Assembly: GCA_963783355.1 (NCBI GenBank)
Contig: CAWANF010000001.1
Span: 1 to 64,000 of the forward strand
Source: CAWANF01 sp963783355
GTDB lineage: Bacteria; Bacteroidota; Rhodothermia; Balneolales; DATFMH01
DNA: 64,000 nt
Direction of reading: 5' to 3'
Under the pieces are notes generated by a model. That model was not told the DNA's origin, did no database searches, and saw only the letters and a program-made list of their open reading frames with translations. This document shows positions 1-11,280 of the stretch, in pieces; position 1 is the first letter of the stretch, and the number at the start of each line of letters is the position of its first letter. A program made the translations under genes and the position numbers.

Positions 1-701
1 ACTGTTAGTGTTTTTAAATCAACTATTACGAACAATAAGAAGATTCGTGTCTGTGTAACACCAGTAAATTGCCTGTTATGGGCACATAAATCAACACCAC
101 TTAAAAAAGTATATAATTCAGCTGATCTCTGTACGGCAGATGGAGTACCACTGATATGGGCATCCCGATTATTAGGTAATCCAATCCGGGGCCGTGTTAC
201 CGGGTTGGACCTGTTACCTGTTTTGCAGAAGTTGCGGCAGAAAAAAATTATACATTTTTTTTTCTGGAGCGAAAGATGGGGTTGGGACAACTATCTGAAA
301 TTCTTAAAAAAAAAAATCCAGGTTTGAAAATTACAGGAATTTATTCACCACCATTCGCTGAACGATTTACAGATGCTGAAAATAATAAAATGATAAAGCT
401 AATTAACGAAGCAAAGCCAAATGTTCTTTGGGTAAGTCTCACGGCTCCAAAACAAGATTATTGGATATATGAGCATTTTGATAAGCTTGACGTCAATATT
501 GCTATCGGGGTGGGCGCTGCTTTTGACGTTGTTGCCGGAAATATCCCACGATCACCAGAATGGATGCAAAAAATGGGTTTGGAATGGTTCTACAGGTTAA
601 TTCGCGAACCGGGAAGATTATATCGACGGTATCTCGTAGAAGCACCTCTTTTCATACCCATGATCATCAAACAAATAATCTCAGAGCGATTAACAAAGTG
701 A
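1..701 (+). pseudogene. WecG/TagA/CpsF-family glycosyltransferase, 5' cut by window edge, frameshifted
   Basis: This family transfers N-acetylmannosaminuronic acid or a similar sugar to a lipid-linked intermediate in surface polysaccharide synthesis. Frame 1 is open from base 1 and carries the family signatures NSADLCTADGVPLIW and RVTGLDLLP. The frame then moves by one base at a run of nine T (255-263) and continues to the stop at 701 with NPGLKITGIYSPPF, VLWVSLTAPKQ and GVGAAFDVVAGNIPRSP. Adding one T restores a single product of about 233 residues, close to family length (about 240); the start codon lies just before the window. The slip is in a homopolymer, so it may be a sequencing error, a real mutation or polymerase slippage. 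Family assignment is firm; the exact sugar is unknown. Confidence 0.85.
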
Positions 702-789
702 CATTCACTATTTTTTAATTGATTGCTTAATTGTTAGTTCGTTAGGATCGACTAATTATTACTGGTTCTTACACCTACAGAGTCTAACG

Positions 790-2798
790 TCATAATATTA
801 GTATTTTGATCTGAGGTACTCTGGTTTGAATTTGCTTAAGTTCAGAATTGTTTAAAATCTGAATTTGTCCTGTTGAGTTTAAAATGATATTACCATGGTT
901 CGTAATAGGAATAGTTTGAGATATATCTATTTTTAATTCTTTGCCACCATAAATAATATTATTAACAATCTCATTACCTCTTGGTTGGCTCGGATGATTT
1001 TCTAAAATTTTTGCTAATTGTGGATAATTTGAACTATATGGTGGTTTATCGTAATGAATCGCATTTAACTTTTCATACATCTTATCAGAGCCTCCGGGAG
1101 ATACAGCATTTTTTGCCCACGTTTCACCCCGGTCATCAACCTCAACTGCTGCTCTGCTACAATTTATGAAAACATTGTTTTGAACATTATTATCACGTCC
1201 TCCACCTATTAGAACTCCATAGTCTACATCAGAAAAAATATTTTTTCGAACAGTTGTTCCACTTGCAAAATCATCCAGATAAACAGCGCGTGCTCCTTGT
1301 GCACCAATTCCATGAATATTATGGAAGTAATTATAATAAATTATGTTACCCCTCATGCTCCAGTCTCTGCCCATATAAAAAGCTCCAGCATCGTCAGTCT
1401 CCCTGCAAACAGAATAGATGTCGTTATATTTAATGACATTATTGTTGCCGTATAGCCAGATTGCAGTATGCGGTGCGTTGAAGATCGAATTATGACTGAT
1501 CGTGTTTCCTACGCCAGAAATTAGAATACCAGGTCTTCCGGTTTGAACCCATTGACTAAAGTCATGAATCCGGCAATCAGTGATAAAGTCATTGCCCGGA
1601 GATAATGTATATCTATTACCGCCAACCAGGGTAATCCCCTGAGTTCCGGTATTATATATTTCAGATCTTTTAATACCGTTATTTTCGCCATAATTAATTT
1701 CGGCTCCTATATCGCCTGTGTCTCGAATAATGCAATTTGTTATCAAATCATTTCGCCCTGCAATTATTTCAATTCCGTTACCTCGACAAACCTCTAACTT
1801 TATTCCTTCGAAAGTAACATTTGATACATAATGCATAGAGACGATCGTATCTATTATCGATAGCATGGGCTTCGCATCGGTCGAAGAATCAGGTGGCCAA
1901 AAAAATAAATTACCAGTCTTACGATCAAGGTACCATTCACCCGGTGAATCAAGCTCTTTAAGAACATTCAAGAACATAATATCTCCCTCCCCGCGCATAA
2001 CCATAGACTCCATAAGGCTTTTGGGTAATAATTTGATGTTGAGCTGTATCTATTCGACTTATTTTTACATAAGAATCAGCCCAATCTTTTGACCAATAAC
2101 CGTGCAGCCATGCATCAGATGCATTTACCCATTTATCAGGCCTATTACCGGTATAAATAAAAGAAGAATGGATCATTGCCAGATGGTATTGCTTTAATTT
2201 TTGCCCATCCTTCATTAGGCCAACGAGCCAGTGGCATTCTCTGATTATTATAAAATAATTCAATGGGAGATGTCTGCTGAGGCATTCCAAATCCACGCGC
2301 CGTTAAATCACCATAGTCGATAATTCCCAACTGCTTAATATTAACCATTCTAACCTGTTTTCGACTATTGGGTGCCAATTGACTTAAGATTGAAGGATTT
2401 GTAACCGGTTCAAATCCAGATATTTTAACCCCGCCTATTAATTCGACATTTTCACCGGGGTAAGCTTTATACTGATCGGTGCATTTGGTGTTCGCTATCT
2501 AATTAGTCCAGCGTAAATGTTTTTTTTGAAGATAGTAATCCCCACCTTTTAAATAAACTATGACAGAATCAATAATATCTCCCATTCGTTTAAGATTTCT
2601 GATAGCATCCCGTGCTTTCTTAAGAGTGGCAAACGGGCCGTCTGTTTTTGCGATATTTGGTTTTGAGAGTTTGCCAGACCAATTATTGTTTCCATGAGTA
2701 GAAACATAGAATATTATTTGACTTTTTTTTAAATTGCCATGAGGTTCAATATTATTTGCCAAGAGTATTAGTAGAAAAAAAGAAATGATAATATTCAT
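790..2798 (-). pseudogene. right-handed parallel beta-helix exported protein, multiply interrupted
   Basis: A gene of about 670 codons is broken into pieces in three frames. The N-terminal piece (2798-2499) has a hydrophobic signal segment, then FYVSTHGNNNWSG and DGPFATLKKARDAIRNL, typical of beta-helix proteins with a pectate-lyase-like fold. All three frames contribute between about 2510 and 2470 (DS, then TPNAPIS, then YKAYPGE). The middle piece carries PLARWPNEGWAKI, the next DAWLHGYWSKDWADSY, and the last (2013-790) LKELDSPGEWYLDRKTG followed by many NxI/NxF helix turns. Shifts fall near 2170 and 1980 as well. The intact form would be a secreted polysaccharide-binding or polysaccharide-cleaving protein; substrate unknown. 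At least four lesions make a dead gene likely, though poor sequence quality at a contig end is possible. Confidence 0.8.
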
Positions 2799-2923
2799 AC
2801 TATAATATTTACTTTTTTAAATGATTTTGATAATGAAAAACTAATTTTTTTTAAAATTGATGTAGTACGCTTATTATCTTTTTATATTAGGTGAAATTTT
2901 AATTAAAGAAATTATTTTATTTC

Positions 2924-3885
2924 ATGGGTTTAGAAAAAAAAGTATTAATAACCGGCGCAGCCGGCTTCTTAGGTTCCCACTTGTGTGATAAATTTATTTC
3001 GGAAGGATATCATGTGATCGGCATGGATAACCTTTCTACCGGTTCCATGGATAATATTGAACATCTTTACGGAACCGAACATTTTACCTTCATTAAGCAT
3101 GACGTAACCAATTATATTCATGTTAATGGGGACCTGGATTTAGTCTTGCATTTTGCTTCCCCGGCTTCGCCAATTGATTACCTGGAGATGCCCATTCAGA
3201 CACTGAAAGTGGGCGCGTTGGGTACACATAAAGCTTTGGGACTTGCAAAAGAAAAGAACGCGGCCTTTCTTTTAGCTTCCACCAGCGAGACCTATGGCGA
3301 TCCCCTGGAACATCCGCAAAGTGAGGAATACTGGGGTAATGTGAATCCCATCGGTTTACGTGGAGTATATGACGAAGCCAAACGGTTTGCGGAAGCCATT
3401 ACCATGGCTTATAACCGGTATCACGGAGTGGATACCCATATCGTTCGCATTTTTAATACCTATGGCCCACGCATGCGCCTGGATGACGGCCGGGCCTTGC
3501 CGGCTTTCATGGCCCAGGCCCTGAGGGGAGAAGATATCACCGTTTTCGGGGATGGTTCCCAGACCCGTTCGTTCTGTTATGTGGATGATTTGGTGGAAGG
3601 TATTTATCGCTTATCCCAGTCCGATTATGAATTGCCGGTGAATATCGGGAATCCATCAGAGATAACGATCCTGGATTTTGCCAAAGAGATTGTAGAGCTC
3701 ACCGAATAGTAAAAGTAACATCATTTTCCAGGAGCTGCCCACCGATGATCCCAAGGTTCGTCAGCCGGATATCACCAAGGCCCGCGGACTGTTAGGCTGG
3801 GAGCCCAAGATCAGCCGCAGAGAAGGATCTGAAAAAAACACTCGAATATTTCAGGGAAAAAGTCGTGATTACGGAAAGCAAATAA
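2924..3885 (+). pseudogene. UDP-glucuronate decarboxylase (UDP-xylose synthase), frameshifted near 3' end
   Basis: An extended short-chain dehydrogenase that converts UDP-glucuronate to UDP-xylose for glycan synthesis. The first 261 codons are intact: NAD-binding GAAGFLGSH (res 11-19), HFASPASPIDY, the STSETYGDP segment, catalytic YDEAK and RIFNTYGPRM, all characteristic of the decarboxylase group. The frame shifts by +1 near 3706, then again near 3828. Reading through both gives SKSNIIFQELPTDDPKVRQP, ARGLLGWEPK and LKKTLEYFREK, ending at TAA 3883-3885, the normal C-terminus. As written, the protein stops after 261 residues and lacks the last ~60, including part of the substrate-binding lobe. 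It belongs to the polysaccharide genes on either side. Confidence 0.85.
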
Positions 3886-4163
3886 ACAAAATAATTAAAA
3901 ACGCTTCCCGAATTATTTACAATAGATTAACAGAATTTCCTTGAATACATAATATAAATATCAGTATTATAATCACTCGATTTTGAAAATAAGGTTATTT
4001 ATCTATAGACACGTTACGGGGTTTATTCATAAATGATGGTTTGCATTCTGCTTGGTTTTAAAGGGGTTTTCTTGATTTGTGTAAGGAAGTTACGATTCTG
4101 TGTCTTGTTATTATGGATTAAAATCAGAATGATGTTAACAGACTTGAATAATATTCAGAAATA

Positions 4164-4904
4164 ATGCATACAGACGCTTATTTGGATAATGATTTAGTTG
4201 AAGAGCTTGAAGTTTTGGATCCCGTTATTGAGGTTCCAAAGCATTCTGACACAACAAAAAACGCCTCAAATATTCCTGCAAAGCATTAATAATGTTCATC
4301 AATACGTTATCAGGAAACGTATTTTGGATGTTATTGGATCTGCAATTGGATTAGTTTTGTTGGGATTAATGTATCCCTTTATTGCTTTGCCATTAAACTG
4401 GCTTCTAAAGGGCCGATACTGTTTGTTCAGGAACGAACCGGGTTGAATGGTAAAGTGTTTAATTGTTATAAGTTTCGCACGATGCGGACGAATATTGAAG
4501 CCCGCCATGAAGAAGGGAAACCAGTTGTAACCCAGGTTGGAGATCCTCGTATTTTTGCCTTTGGCCAGTTCTTGCGGAAAACAAACCTGGACGAACTGCC
4601 TCAATTGATTAATGTTCTCAAAGGTGAGATGAGCCTTGTCGGGCCGCGGCCTTTGCCTGTTGATGAATGCCGGTACTGGAGAGATACCATTCCTAATTTT
4701 GAACTCCGGTACATGGTAAAACCGGGCCTCACCGGCTGGGCACAAATAACCGGATATCGCGGGGGGAACACAAATACCCGTCATATGGCTTTTCGTTTAA
4801 AGCGAGATTTTAAATACATAGAAAACTATTCCTTAACACTGGATATTAAGATAATATTCCGCACGATTAAACAGATGGTTACGCGGGATACGAAAGCACA
4901 TTGA
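4164..4904 (+). pseudogene. initiating sugar-phosphate transferase (WcaJ/ExoY type), two compensating frameshifts
   Basis: Transfers the first sugar phosphate to undecaprenyl phosphate, starting exopolysaccharide assembly. Frame 3 opens at ATG 4164 (MHTDAYLDNDLVEELEVLDP), shifts to frame 1 between about 4255 and 4290, and returns to frame 3 near 4388 at GCC ATT AAA. Read together it gives KRILDVIGSAIGLVLLG (membrane helix), AIKLASKGPILFVQERTGLN, KFRTMRTN, the LRKTNLDELPQLINVLKGEMS core, VGPRPLP and VKPGLTGWAQI. It ends at 4904 as a short single-helix form of about 246 residues without the long N-terminal membrane domain of WcaJ. Two indels that cancel could be errors or real drift. There is no Shine-Dalgarno at 4164, so the start is uncertain. 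Confidence 0.8.
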
Positions 4905-4964
4905 GTTAGGGGAGTAAGTTATTAGGTGTATTGGGTTATTGGGGAATTTTGGAATAGATTTTTA

Positions 4965-5020
4965 GGCACAAAGGCACAAAGGCACAAAGGCACAAAGGCA
5001 CAAAGGCACAAAGGCACAAA
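4965..5020. repeat. 8-bp tandem repeat, 7 copies
   Basis: Seven perfect head-to-tail copies of GGCACAAA, directly after the sugar transferase gene. Perfect copies suggest recent slippage. No coding role is visible. Confidence 0.95.
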
Positions 5021-5049
5021 GGGCCTTCTCAGACATCACCTTAATTTAA

Positions 5050-5137
5050 CGTTCGGGAGATTGCCGCACCTTCACTTACCATAGCGCTTCGGTGCGCAGG
5101 CGCGTCACTTGCTTCGCTGCGTTCCTCGCAATGACAC
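5050..5137. repeat. right half of a dispersed inverted-repeat element
   Basis: Runs from GTTCGGGAGATTGCCGC to CTCGCAATGACAC. It is nearly identical to the right half of the full element at 5157-5310, including an internal block with GCGCTTCGGTGCGC. This looks like a partial duplication. Confidence 0.8.
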
Positions 5138-5156
5138 ACTTTGGTGTTTTTTTACC

Positions 5157-5310
5157 GTGTCATCGCGAGTCCCGACAGGTCGGGAGACGAAGCGATCCCC
5201 TTCCGTGGGTATTGGGCATGCGACGTTCGGAGATTGCCGCACCTTCACTTACCATAGCGCTTCGGTGCGCAGGCGCGTCACTTGCTCCGCTGCGTTCCTC
5301 GCAATGACAC
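5157..5310. repeat. dispersed element with GTGTCAT...ATGACAC ends
   Basis: Starts GTGTCATCGCGAG and ends CTCGCAATGACAC, so the ends are inverted repeats. Inside are a TCCCGACAGGTCGGGA hairpin, GACGAAGCGATCCCC and its approximate complement GGAGATTGCCGC. Relatives lie at 8181-8298, 11281-11393 and partly at 16092-16131. It has no coding capacity and is a REP/MITE-like repeat. Confidence 0.8.
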
Positions 5311-5340
5311 TCCTTCGAAAAGTTGATCTTCATTAAATAA

Positions 5341-5367
5341 CATACTTCGACTCCGCTCAGTATGACA
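5341..5367. repeat. GTCATGCTGAGCGGAGTCGAAGC-type short repeat
   Basis: One of five copies in this window of a short palindrome-flanked repeat (others at 8367-8394, 11234-11261, 11725-11748, 16189-16216). The core CTGAGCGGAGTCGAAG is conserved and the flanks covary: here CATAC...GTATG. Covarying flanks suggest hairpin formation. Confidence 0.8.
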
Positions 5368-5502
5368 AGTTCCGCCCAACATGCCGGTTCCTCTAACATC
5401 TCATATCTCAATACTCAAATCTCACTACTCACTTCTCACATCTAAATTCAATATTTCCATCTTTTCTTGTAACTTGGATTCAAAATCAAAAATCAAATAA
5501 CA

Positions 5503-6850
5503 TTGTCCGTGGACGATATTTACCGGAAACAGAAAGACGACGCACTTGATATCTTTCGCATTGCGATGGATAAGATGCATCCTTATTCCATGATCATCGA
5601 CCAGGTTAACCGGGAAAATCATGAGGTCATTATTGGTGGGAAAATCCTATTCCTTAAGCCCGGGACAGAAAATTTGGGTGATTGGCAGCGGTAAGGCCTC
5701 TTCATCGATGGCAGAAGGATTGGAAGATGCCCTGGGTGACTTGATTGCGGATGGAATGGTTATTTGTCCGTATGGGACTAAAAAACGTACGCCGCATATT
5801 CAGCAATTTGAAGCTTCGCATCCCATTCCGGATGAGAACAGCATAGCGGCCGGTTATGAATTGGTAGATTTTGTCCGCCAGGTACCGGCCGGGGACATCC
5901 TCATATATTGCCTGAGCGGCGGGACTTCCTCTTTGCTCTGTCTTCCTTACCCGGAGTTGGATATTGAAGATATTCAACAGGTTTACAGGCTTTTGTTATC
6001 CAGTGGAGCAAATATCCATGAAATGAATATCGTTCGTAAGCACCTGTCAATGGTTAAGGGTGGCAGGCTGCTTCATTATATGAATCCTGATGTTCAACTC
6101 ATCGATTTGATCATTTCCGATGTCCCGGGTGATAACCTGGAAGATATCGGCAGCGGGCCAACAACACCCGATCATTCTACTTTCGAGGAAGCCATTAGCA
6201 TTCTTAAGAAATATCATATTTATAATGAAGTCCCGGTTGGCATTCAAACTTTTCTACATGAAAAAGTACAAGCTGAATCGGAAGAATCTAAAGAAACGAA
6301 ACAGGACGATATAGCACATCATCACATTGTCATGCTGGGGACCGCGGATAAACTCGCTCAGAGAGCCGGTGAAATAGCAAAAAAAAGGGGGTATCATGTT
6401 TTGGTATCTGATGATTCCTACAACGGGGATGTCAAGAAAATTTCCAAGAAGATATCGTCGGATGCCATATCGGTATTGAGCCGGAATGAACCGGTTGAAA
6501 AACCGGCGGCATTGATTTTCTTCGGGGAAAGCTCGGTCGAGGTTAAAGGAAACGGGAAAGGTGGAAGAAACCAGGAAATGGCACTGGCGGCAGCGATATC
6601 GATCGAGGGTCAGCATCATATCACCCTGTTGAGTGTTGGAACCGATGGCCGGGATGGTCCGACGGACGCGGCAGGTGCAATAATTAATTCGAACACGGCG
6701 TTAGTTGCAAGAAAGAAGGGGCTGGAGCCGGAAAAATATTTGCAAAATAATGATTCGTATACGTTCTTTAGCGAGATGGACTCATTGATAAAAACAGGCC
6801 CGACCGGCAATAATCTTATGGATTTACAAATTGTATTGGTGAATAAATGA
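5503..6850 (+). pseudogene. glycerate 2-kinase (MOFRL family), one frameshift near the N-terminus
   Basis: ATP-dependent kinase that makes 2-phosphoglycerate from glycerate. The N-terminal segment runs from TTG 5503 in frame 1 (DALDIFRIAMDKMHPYSMI) and passes into frame 2 near 5640 within GGTGGGAAAATCC. Frame 2 gives KIWVIGSGKASSSMAEGLED, LSGGTSSLLCLP, RKHLSMVKGGRL, ISDVPGDN, SGPTTPD, GKGGRNQEMAL and SVGTDGRDGPTDAAGA, all family signatures. Total length (~448 codons) fits the family. If translation began only at 5621 the protein would lack the first helices but keep all the motifs. It overlaps the next gene by ATGA (6847-6850), suggesting coupled translation. The lesion may be a sequencing error because the rest is well conserved. 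Confidence 0.8.
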
Positions 6851-7872
6851 TTTGGTTTAATATCAATTATCTTTGGCTGCTTCTGATCATACCGTTATTG
6901 GTTGCCGGTTCATGGTATCTCTTTAAAAGAACGAGAAAGGTACGGGAAAAATATTTTTCGGCCTCCTTATTTCAGGATTTATACAAAACCCATTGGTCTT
7001 TGGGCAGCACGATCAAGAATATATTCATGTATTCCGGGATGGCTTTTCTTATCGTGGCTTTAGCCGGACCAAAGATCGGGACGCAGGTTAAAGAGGTGAA
7101 GCAGAAAGGGATTGACATGATCATCGCATTGGATCTGTCCCTGAGTATGGACTGCCAGGATGTGAGTCCGAGCCGCCTGGAAAAAGCCAAATATGAAATA
7201 TCCCGTTTATTGGATCGCCTGAAAGGGGATCGTGTAGGGTTGATTGTCTTTACCGGGCAGGCCTATTTGCAGAGCCCGCTGACGATGGATTTTTCAGCTT
7301 TGCGGATGTTTCTGGATGTAGCGGCAACCGATCAGATGCCTTCTACAACAACGAATTTCAGTGCCGCGATGACCGCTGCCGACAAAGCCTTTCACGATGT
7401 GGAGCAGCGAACACCCAATTCCAAGGCTTCAAAAGTATTACTCATTGTTTCGGACGGTGAAAACCAGGGATATGATTATAAACCGGCCTTGAAGTCGCTT
7501 GTAAAAAATCATATTGATGTTTATACGATTGGTGTGGGAACAACGGAAGGAGGAGCTATTCCTATCCTGGATAAATCCGGAAATCTCAAAGGATATAAGC
7601 GGGATGAAAACGGCAAGGTCGTCATCACCAAGTTGCAGCCGGAAACGTTGCAGCATATTGCTGAAGAAGGCAACGGAGCTTATTACCAGATCGATCAGAG
7701 CCAGGGGATTGATGGCTTTTTGAGGAAAATAGACCAGTTGCAGAAAGGGGAATTTGGCGAACAGCAATACGCCGATTTCAAAAATCAGTACCAGGTATTG
7801 GCTGTTATCGGGTTAGGATTTATGTTTCTGTCCATCCTGTTTCCAAAATACCGGGAAAAGAAAGAAGCGTAA
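6847..7872 (+). CDS. BatA/BatB-like von Willebrand factor A membrane protein
   Basis: A 341-residue membrane-anchored VWA-domain protein of the aerotolerance (Bat) family. Membrane segments lie near residues 7-25, 55-73 and 310-330. The VWA domain begins MIIALDLSLSMD with the MIDAS DxSxS motif at 96-100, followed by GLIVFTGQAYLQSPLT, a TTTNFSAAM threonine segment and VLLIVSDGENQG. Bat proteins usually stand with a MoxR ATPase and a DUF58 protein. Here the partner upstream is glycerate kinase (ATGA overlap) and no bat neighbours follow; a MoxR gene sits about 37 kb away at 44280-45293. Ligand or client protein unknown. Confidence 0.85.
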   Translation: MIWFNINYLWLLLIIPLLVAGSWYLFKRTRKVREKYFSASLFQDLYKTHWSLGSTIKNIFMYSGMAFLIVALAGPKIGTQVKEVKQKGIDMIIALDLSLSMDCQDVSPSRLEKAKYEISRLLDRLKGDRVGLIVFTGQAYLQSPLTMDFSALRMFLDVAATDQMPSTTTNFSAAMTAADKAFHDVEQRTPNSKASKVLLIVSDGENQGYDYKPALKSLVKNHIDVYTIGVGTTEGGAIPILDKSGNLKGYKRDENGKVVITKLQPETLQHIAEEGNGAYYQIDQSQGIDGFLRKIDQLQKGEFGEQQYADFKNQYQVLAVIGLGFMFLSILFPKYREKKEA

Positions 7873-8437
7873 ATACGGAAGAGGGAAAAACGGAGTCCGG
7901 AAGACGACGTTCGGAAAGGTTAACCGCAGAGTTCGCAGGGAAAGCACAGAGCAGGAAACAGGAAAACGGAGGTAAAGTCATGCAAAGTAAGAATGAAGTA
8001 GGTTCCCCCTTATAAAAGGGGGTGTAGGGGGTTGTAAACAGCATAGGAATAAGCAAAAATCAACATTCGGAGATCCCGCCCCGAAAGTGTTCGGGACAGG
8101 CTTCTTCATGCGGGAAGACGACGTTTGAAAAGGTTAACCGCAGAGTTCGCAGGGTAGGCACAGAGGAAAAACAATAAATCGTGTCATCGCGAGTCCCGAC
8201 AGGTCGGGAGACGAAGCGATCCCCTTCCGTGGGTAATGGGCACCAACGTTCGGGGGATTGCCACGTCACTTACTCCGCTGCGTTCCTCGCAATGACACAA
8301 GAAGGGAAAGATGCTCCCCACCTAAAGAGGTGGAATCCATCTAAAAAAACAATTCCTGCACAAAAAGTCATGCTTCGACTCCGCTCAGCATGACATAGCT
8401 CTTTGAACTGACAATCGAAAATTCAACATTCAAAATT
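7873..8437. repeat. repeat-packed intergenic region
   Basis: No gene. It contains a fragment of the composite module (7915-7951), a full composite module (8002-8165: CCCCCTTATAAAAGGGGG hairpin, tgtagggggttgtaaa, then GATCCCGCCCCGAAAG, GTTCGGGACAGGC and a taaccgcagagttcgcaggg tail), a GTGTCAT...ATGACAC element (8181-8298) and a GTCATGCTTCGACTCCGC repeat (8367-8394). The small reading frames here are made of repeat sequence. Confidence 0.85.
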
Positions 8438-10898
8438 TCATTTGATAAGCATCATCTTCCGGGTAAAAACATGATTCCGGGTTTTCAGCCGGTAAAAATA
8501 GAGTCCGGAGGCAAAATGTCTGGCATCCCAGGTGGCCTCGTATTTCCCGGCAGTTTCAACCTTATTAACCAAGACGGCAACTTTTCGTCCTAAAATATTA
8601 TAAATCGTCAGGACCGCTTTCGTTTTCGTCGAAAGGTCATATGGTATATTCGTTGTCGGGTTGAAAGGATTCGGATAATTATTTTCCAGCTTTGTCTTTT
8701 TGATGATTTGGGGGCCTTTATCTATAGGCGTAGTATGTTCAACGGATATGTTTACCATCAGCGAATCCGGCGATAATACCTTAATATTCTTATTCAGGAT
8801 ATCTATTTTCTGAATTTCTAATCGGGCTGAATTAAAAGTGTCACTATGAATATCAATCTGGAAAGAAAACAAATTGTTAGTGGCTACAGGTTCAGTATCT
8901 CCTTTATGGACCCAGGCCCCGGCACTACCGGAATGATTATTTTGTGTGAAAGATAAAAGTTCATGATGATCGGACCATTTGGTTGACCAAGCCCCGGCTT
9001 TTACATGATCTATTGAAAAATCATTTGGATTAATATTGTTTAGGGTAAATTTGTACGATAGTCCCTTAATAAGACAAGCTTTCGGTGTTCGGATACTAAT
9101 GGTAACCTGATCGCCGGCTTGCAGCTTCGGCCATTTGTTAAAAGTCAGAATCTTGTTATGTTGTCCGGATATTTTAGCCTGTGAGTAGGTTTTATTAAAG
9201 TTTTTGCCTATAGGGAACAAGTCTGACTCATCAACGACGCCATTTCCGTCGGCATCAGAATAGGTTGCATTTGACGGATGCCATTCAATGGCTGATTTAG
9301 ACTTCCAATTCAACAACGAATCCCGGCGCGGCGGGCCTTCGAGTTCCCAGTTTTGTCCCAATGCCAGAACATCGGATGCATCGACGGTGCCGTCATCGTT
9401 CGTATCACCCGGCCAGACAGAAACCGGAGTCGGATTATTATCTTCTCCGGAAATCACGATGTTATCCATGCGATTGGTTCCGACGCTCGAAATACCGGTA
9501 TCGCCGCTTACTCTTATTTGAGTGTATTTTTCCCATCTCAGGTATACATCCGGTTGATTCCAGGTCGCCGAAGGTAAATTTGCGTCAGAAATATCTCCGG
9601 ATGTCCAATCATTGCCGACGGTTATGTTAGAATCCGGGATGGACGACCAATGCTGATTATCCAGGCTATATTCGAGTACAAAATCTCTTGGTCCGCTGTT
9701 AGACCCGTATTGATCTGAACTCAATTTGAGATTTTTATAATATTCCGTTGAGATATGTATTTCATAATATTCATTCTTATTTGTCGCATCCCAGCCATTG
9801 GTGTTGAGAGCATCTCCGTCATTACCTGTTGCCCATCCATCGAGCCCTGCCCCGACAATCTGTAAGGTGTCATGCCGATTAATTTTTGTACCCCGGTCGG
9901 CAACTAAATTATCATCATTGAAATTCCAGACGGCCAGTTTCGTTCGATAAGGCGGCTTTTTCTTAATAACTAATATTCCCGATTTATAAGTGTTTCCATC
10001 CCAAATGCCGCCGCCAGAATTATTATGTCCGGCATAGACATAGGCTTGAGAATCAAGCTGAAAACGTGCGGCGATATAATAGGTTCCGACCGGCAAATCA
10101 GATCCAATATTACATTTATATTCATCAAATTCGCCATTATCTGCCTCATATAGTTGCGGAGGTCCAGGATGTATCATTCCATGTAGATGGATTCGTGTCG
10201 GAGGTCGAAAATCCAATCCACGCCTGAATGCCATTTCCTTTTCCGGTGGAATTTGTTATGCCCCGGGCTAAAACGGTGGATTGAATTGAACCGTTTTGTC
10301 CGGCGATCAAAGTGTCAGATGAAAATTGCAAACCGGCATCTGTGATTCTAGGAGCAATGGAAGTATCGAAAGCTGAAGTATAATCAGTATTGATATAAGT
10401 GCCGGAGCTGTCCCGAAGATTGATAGAATTGATCTCAAAATCCAGATTTCCGGGTTCAACGTTTTTATTTACATGAAAAGTCAGTTTGAATAACGTTCCG
10501 CTTCCGGATGCGGCTCCGCTCGTTCGGGAAGTACTTGCACCGAGGGTATCTTTGGCTGTTATGTCAGCTATATGAATGGCGCTGGTTCCCATGAGTGATC
10601 CGGATTGTGAAGTAACAAACGAAGCGAGATTCGATTGATAAGCCAGCTTCAGTCCAAAATAGTAAACCGAATCTGCATTATCGATTTGAAATGATAACGT
10701 GATATCATCACCCGGATGCGGTTGAGCCGGCTGTATGGATACGGTTATTTTTCTGTTACCAGTGCCTGCATAGACCTTCCCCGAGCCTGAAAAAATGCCA
10801 ATCAGCAGCCCTAAAACAACAGGTATAATGTTTGCTAAACGTTGAGTGTACGATTTTTGAAATTCAGTTGATGAATGCCGTTCTGATAAATAAGTCAT
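8438..10898 (-). pseudogene. secreted cohesin/dockerin-type protein with type IX secretion sorting domain, one frameshift
   Basis: About 820 codons from 10898 to 8438. The N-terminus has a membrane-crossing signal (IIPVVLGLLIGIFSGSGKVYAG), then a cohesin-like domain (KITVSIQPAQPHPGDDITL to TFHVNKNVEPGNL). The frame changes by one base near 10150, where TSWTSAT should continue as YEADNGEFDEYKCN. After that come a discoidin-like stretch, a dockerin pair (GDTNDDGTVDASDVLALG and DADGNGVVDESDLFPIGKNF, calcium-loop-like), a second cohesin-like domain (KLQAGDQVTISIRTPK), and a C-terminal sorting domain (NYPNPFNPTTNIPYDL, GRKVAVLV, ASGLYFYRLKT, RKMMLIK). Such domains direct proteins through the type IX secretion system to the cell surface. 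Carrying both partner domains in one chain suggests self-assembly. As written, only 250 residues are made from the first start. Confidence 0.8.
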
Positions 10899-11280
10899 AT
10901 TCCCGTAAGTGTTGAATAGTTAACGTCTTTATAATAAGTGATAGAGAAATACCAGAATACTTACAGAATTTTTTAAAAAAGGGGAAACCGCAGAGCGGGA
11001 AACCGGAAAATGGAGGACGGAGGGAAATTCATGTTAAATGAAAACAATGTATTTTTCCCCCTTAATAAAGGGGGTGTAGGGGGTTGTAAAAACTTAGAAA
11101 TCTGCTACAAACCAACATTAGGAGATTCCCACCCAAAGAGAGAGCAGGGCAGGCTTCTTCGTTTGGGATAACGATGTTCGAAAAGTTAACCGAAGAGAGG
11201 GAAATCGGAAAACGGAGGATTGGAGGACACGGTGTCATGCTGAGCGGAGTCGAAACATGACGGGCAATGGAAAAAAATGG

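Noticed and set aside
5092..5411. Overlapping short frames on both strands at 5.1-5.4 kb
   Set aside because: They consist of the dispersed inverted-repeat element and its half copy.
9288..9630. Plus-strand frames opposite the cohesin/dockerin gene
   Set aside because: Shadows of a minus-strand gene with clear domain motifs.
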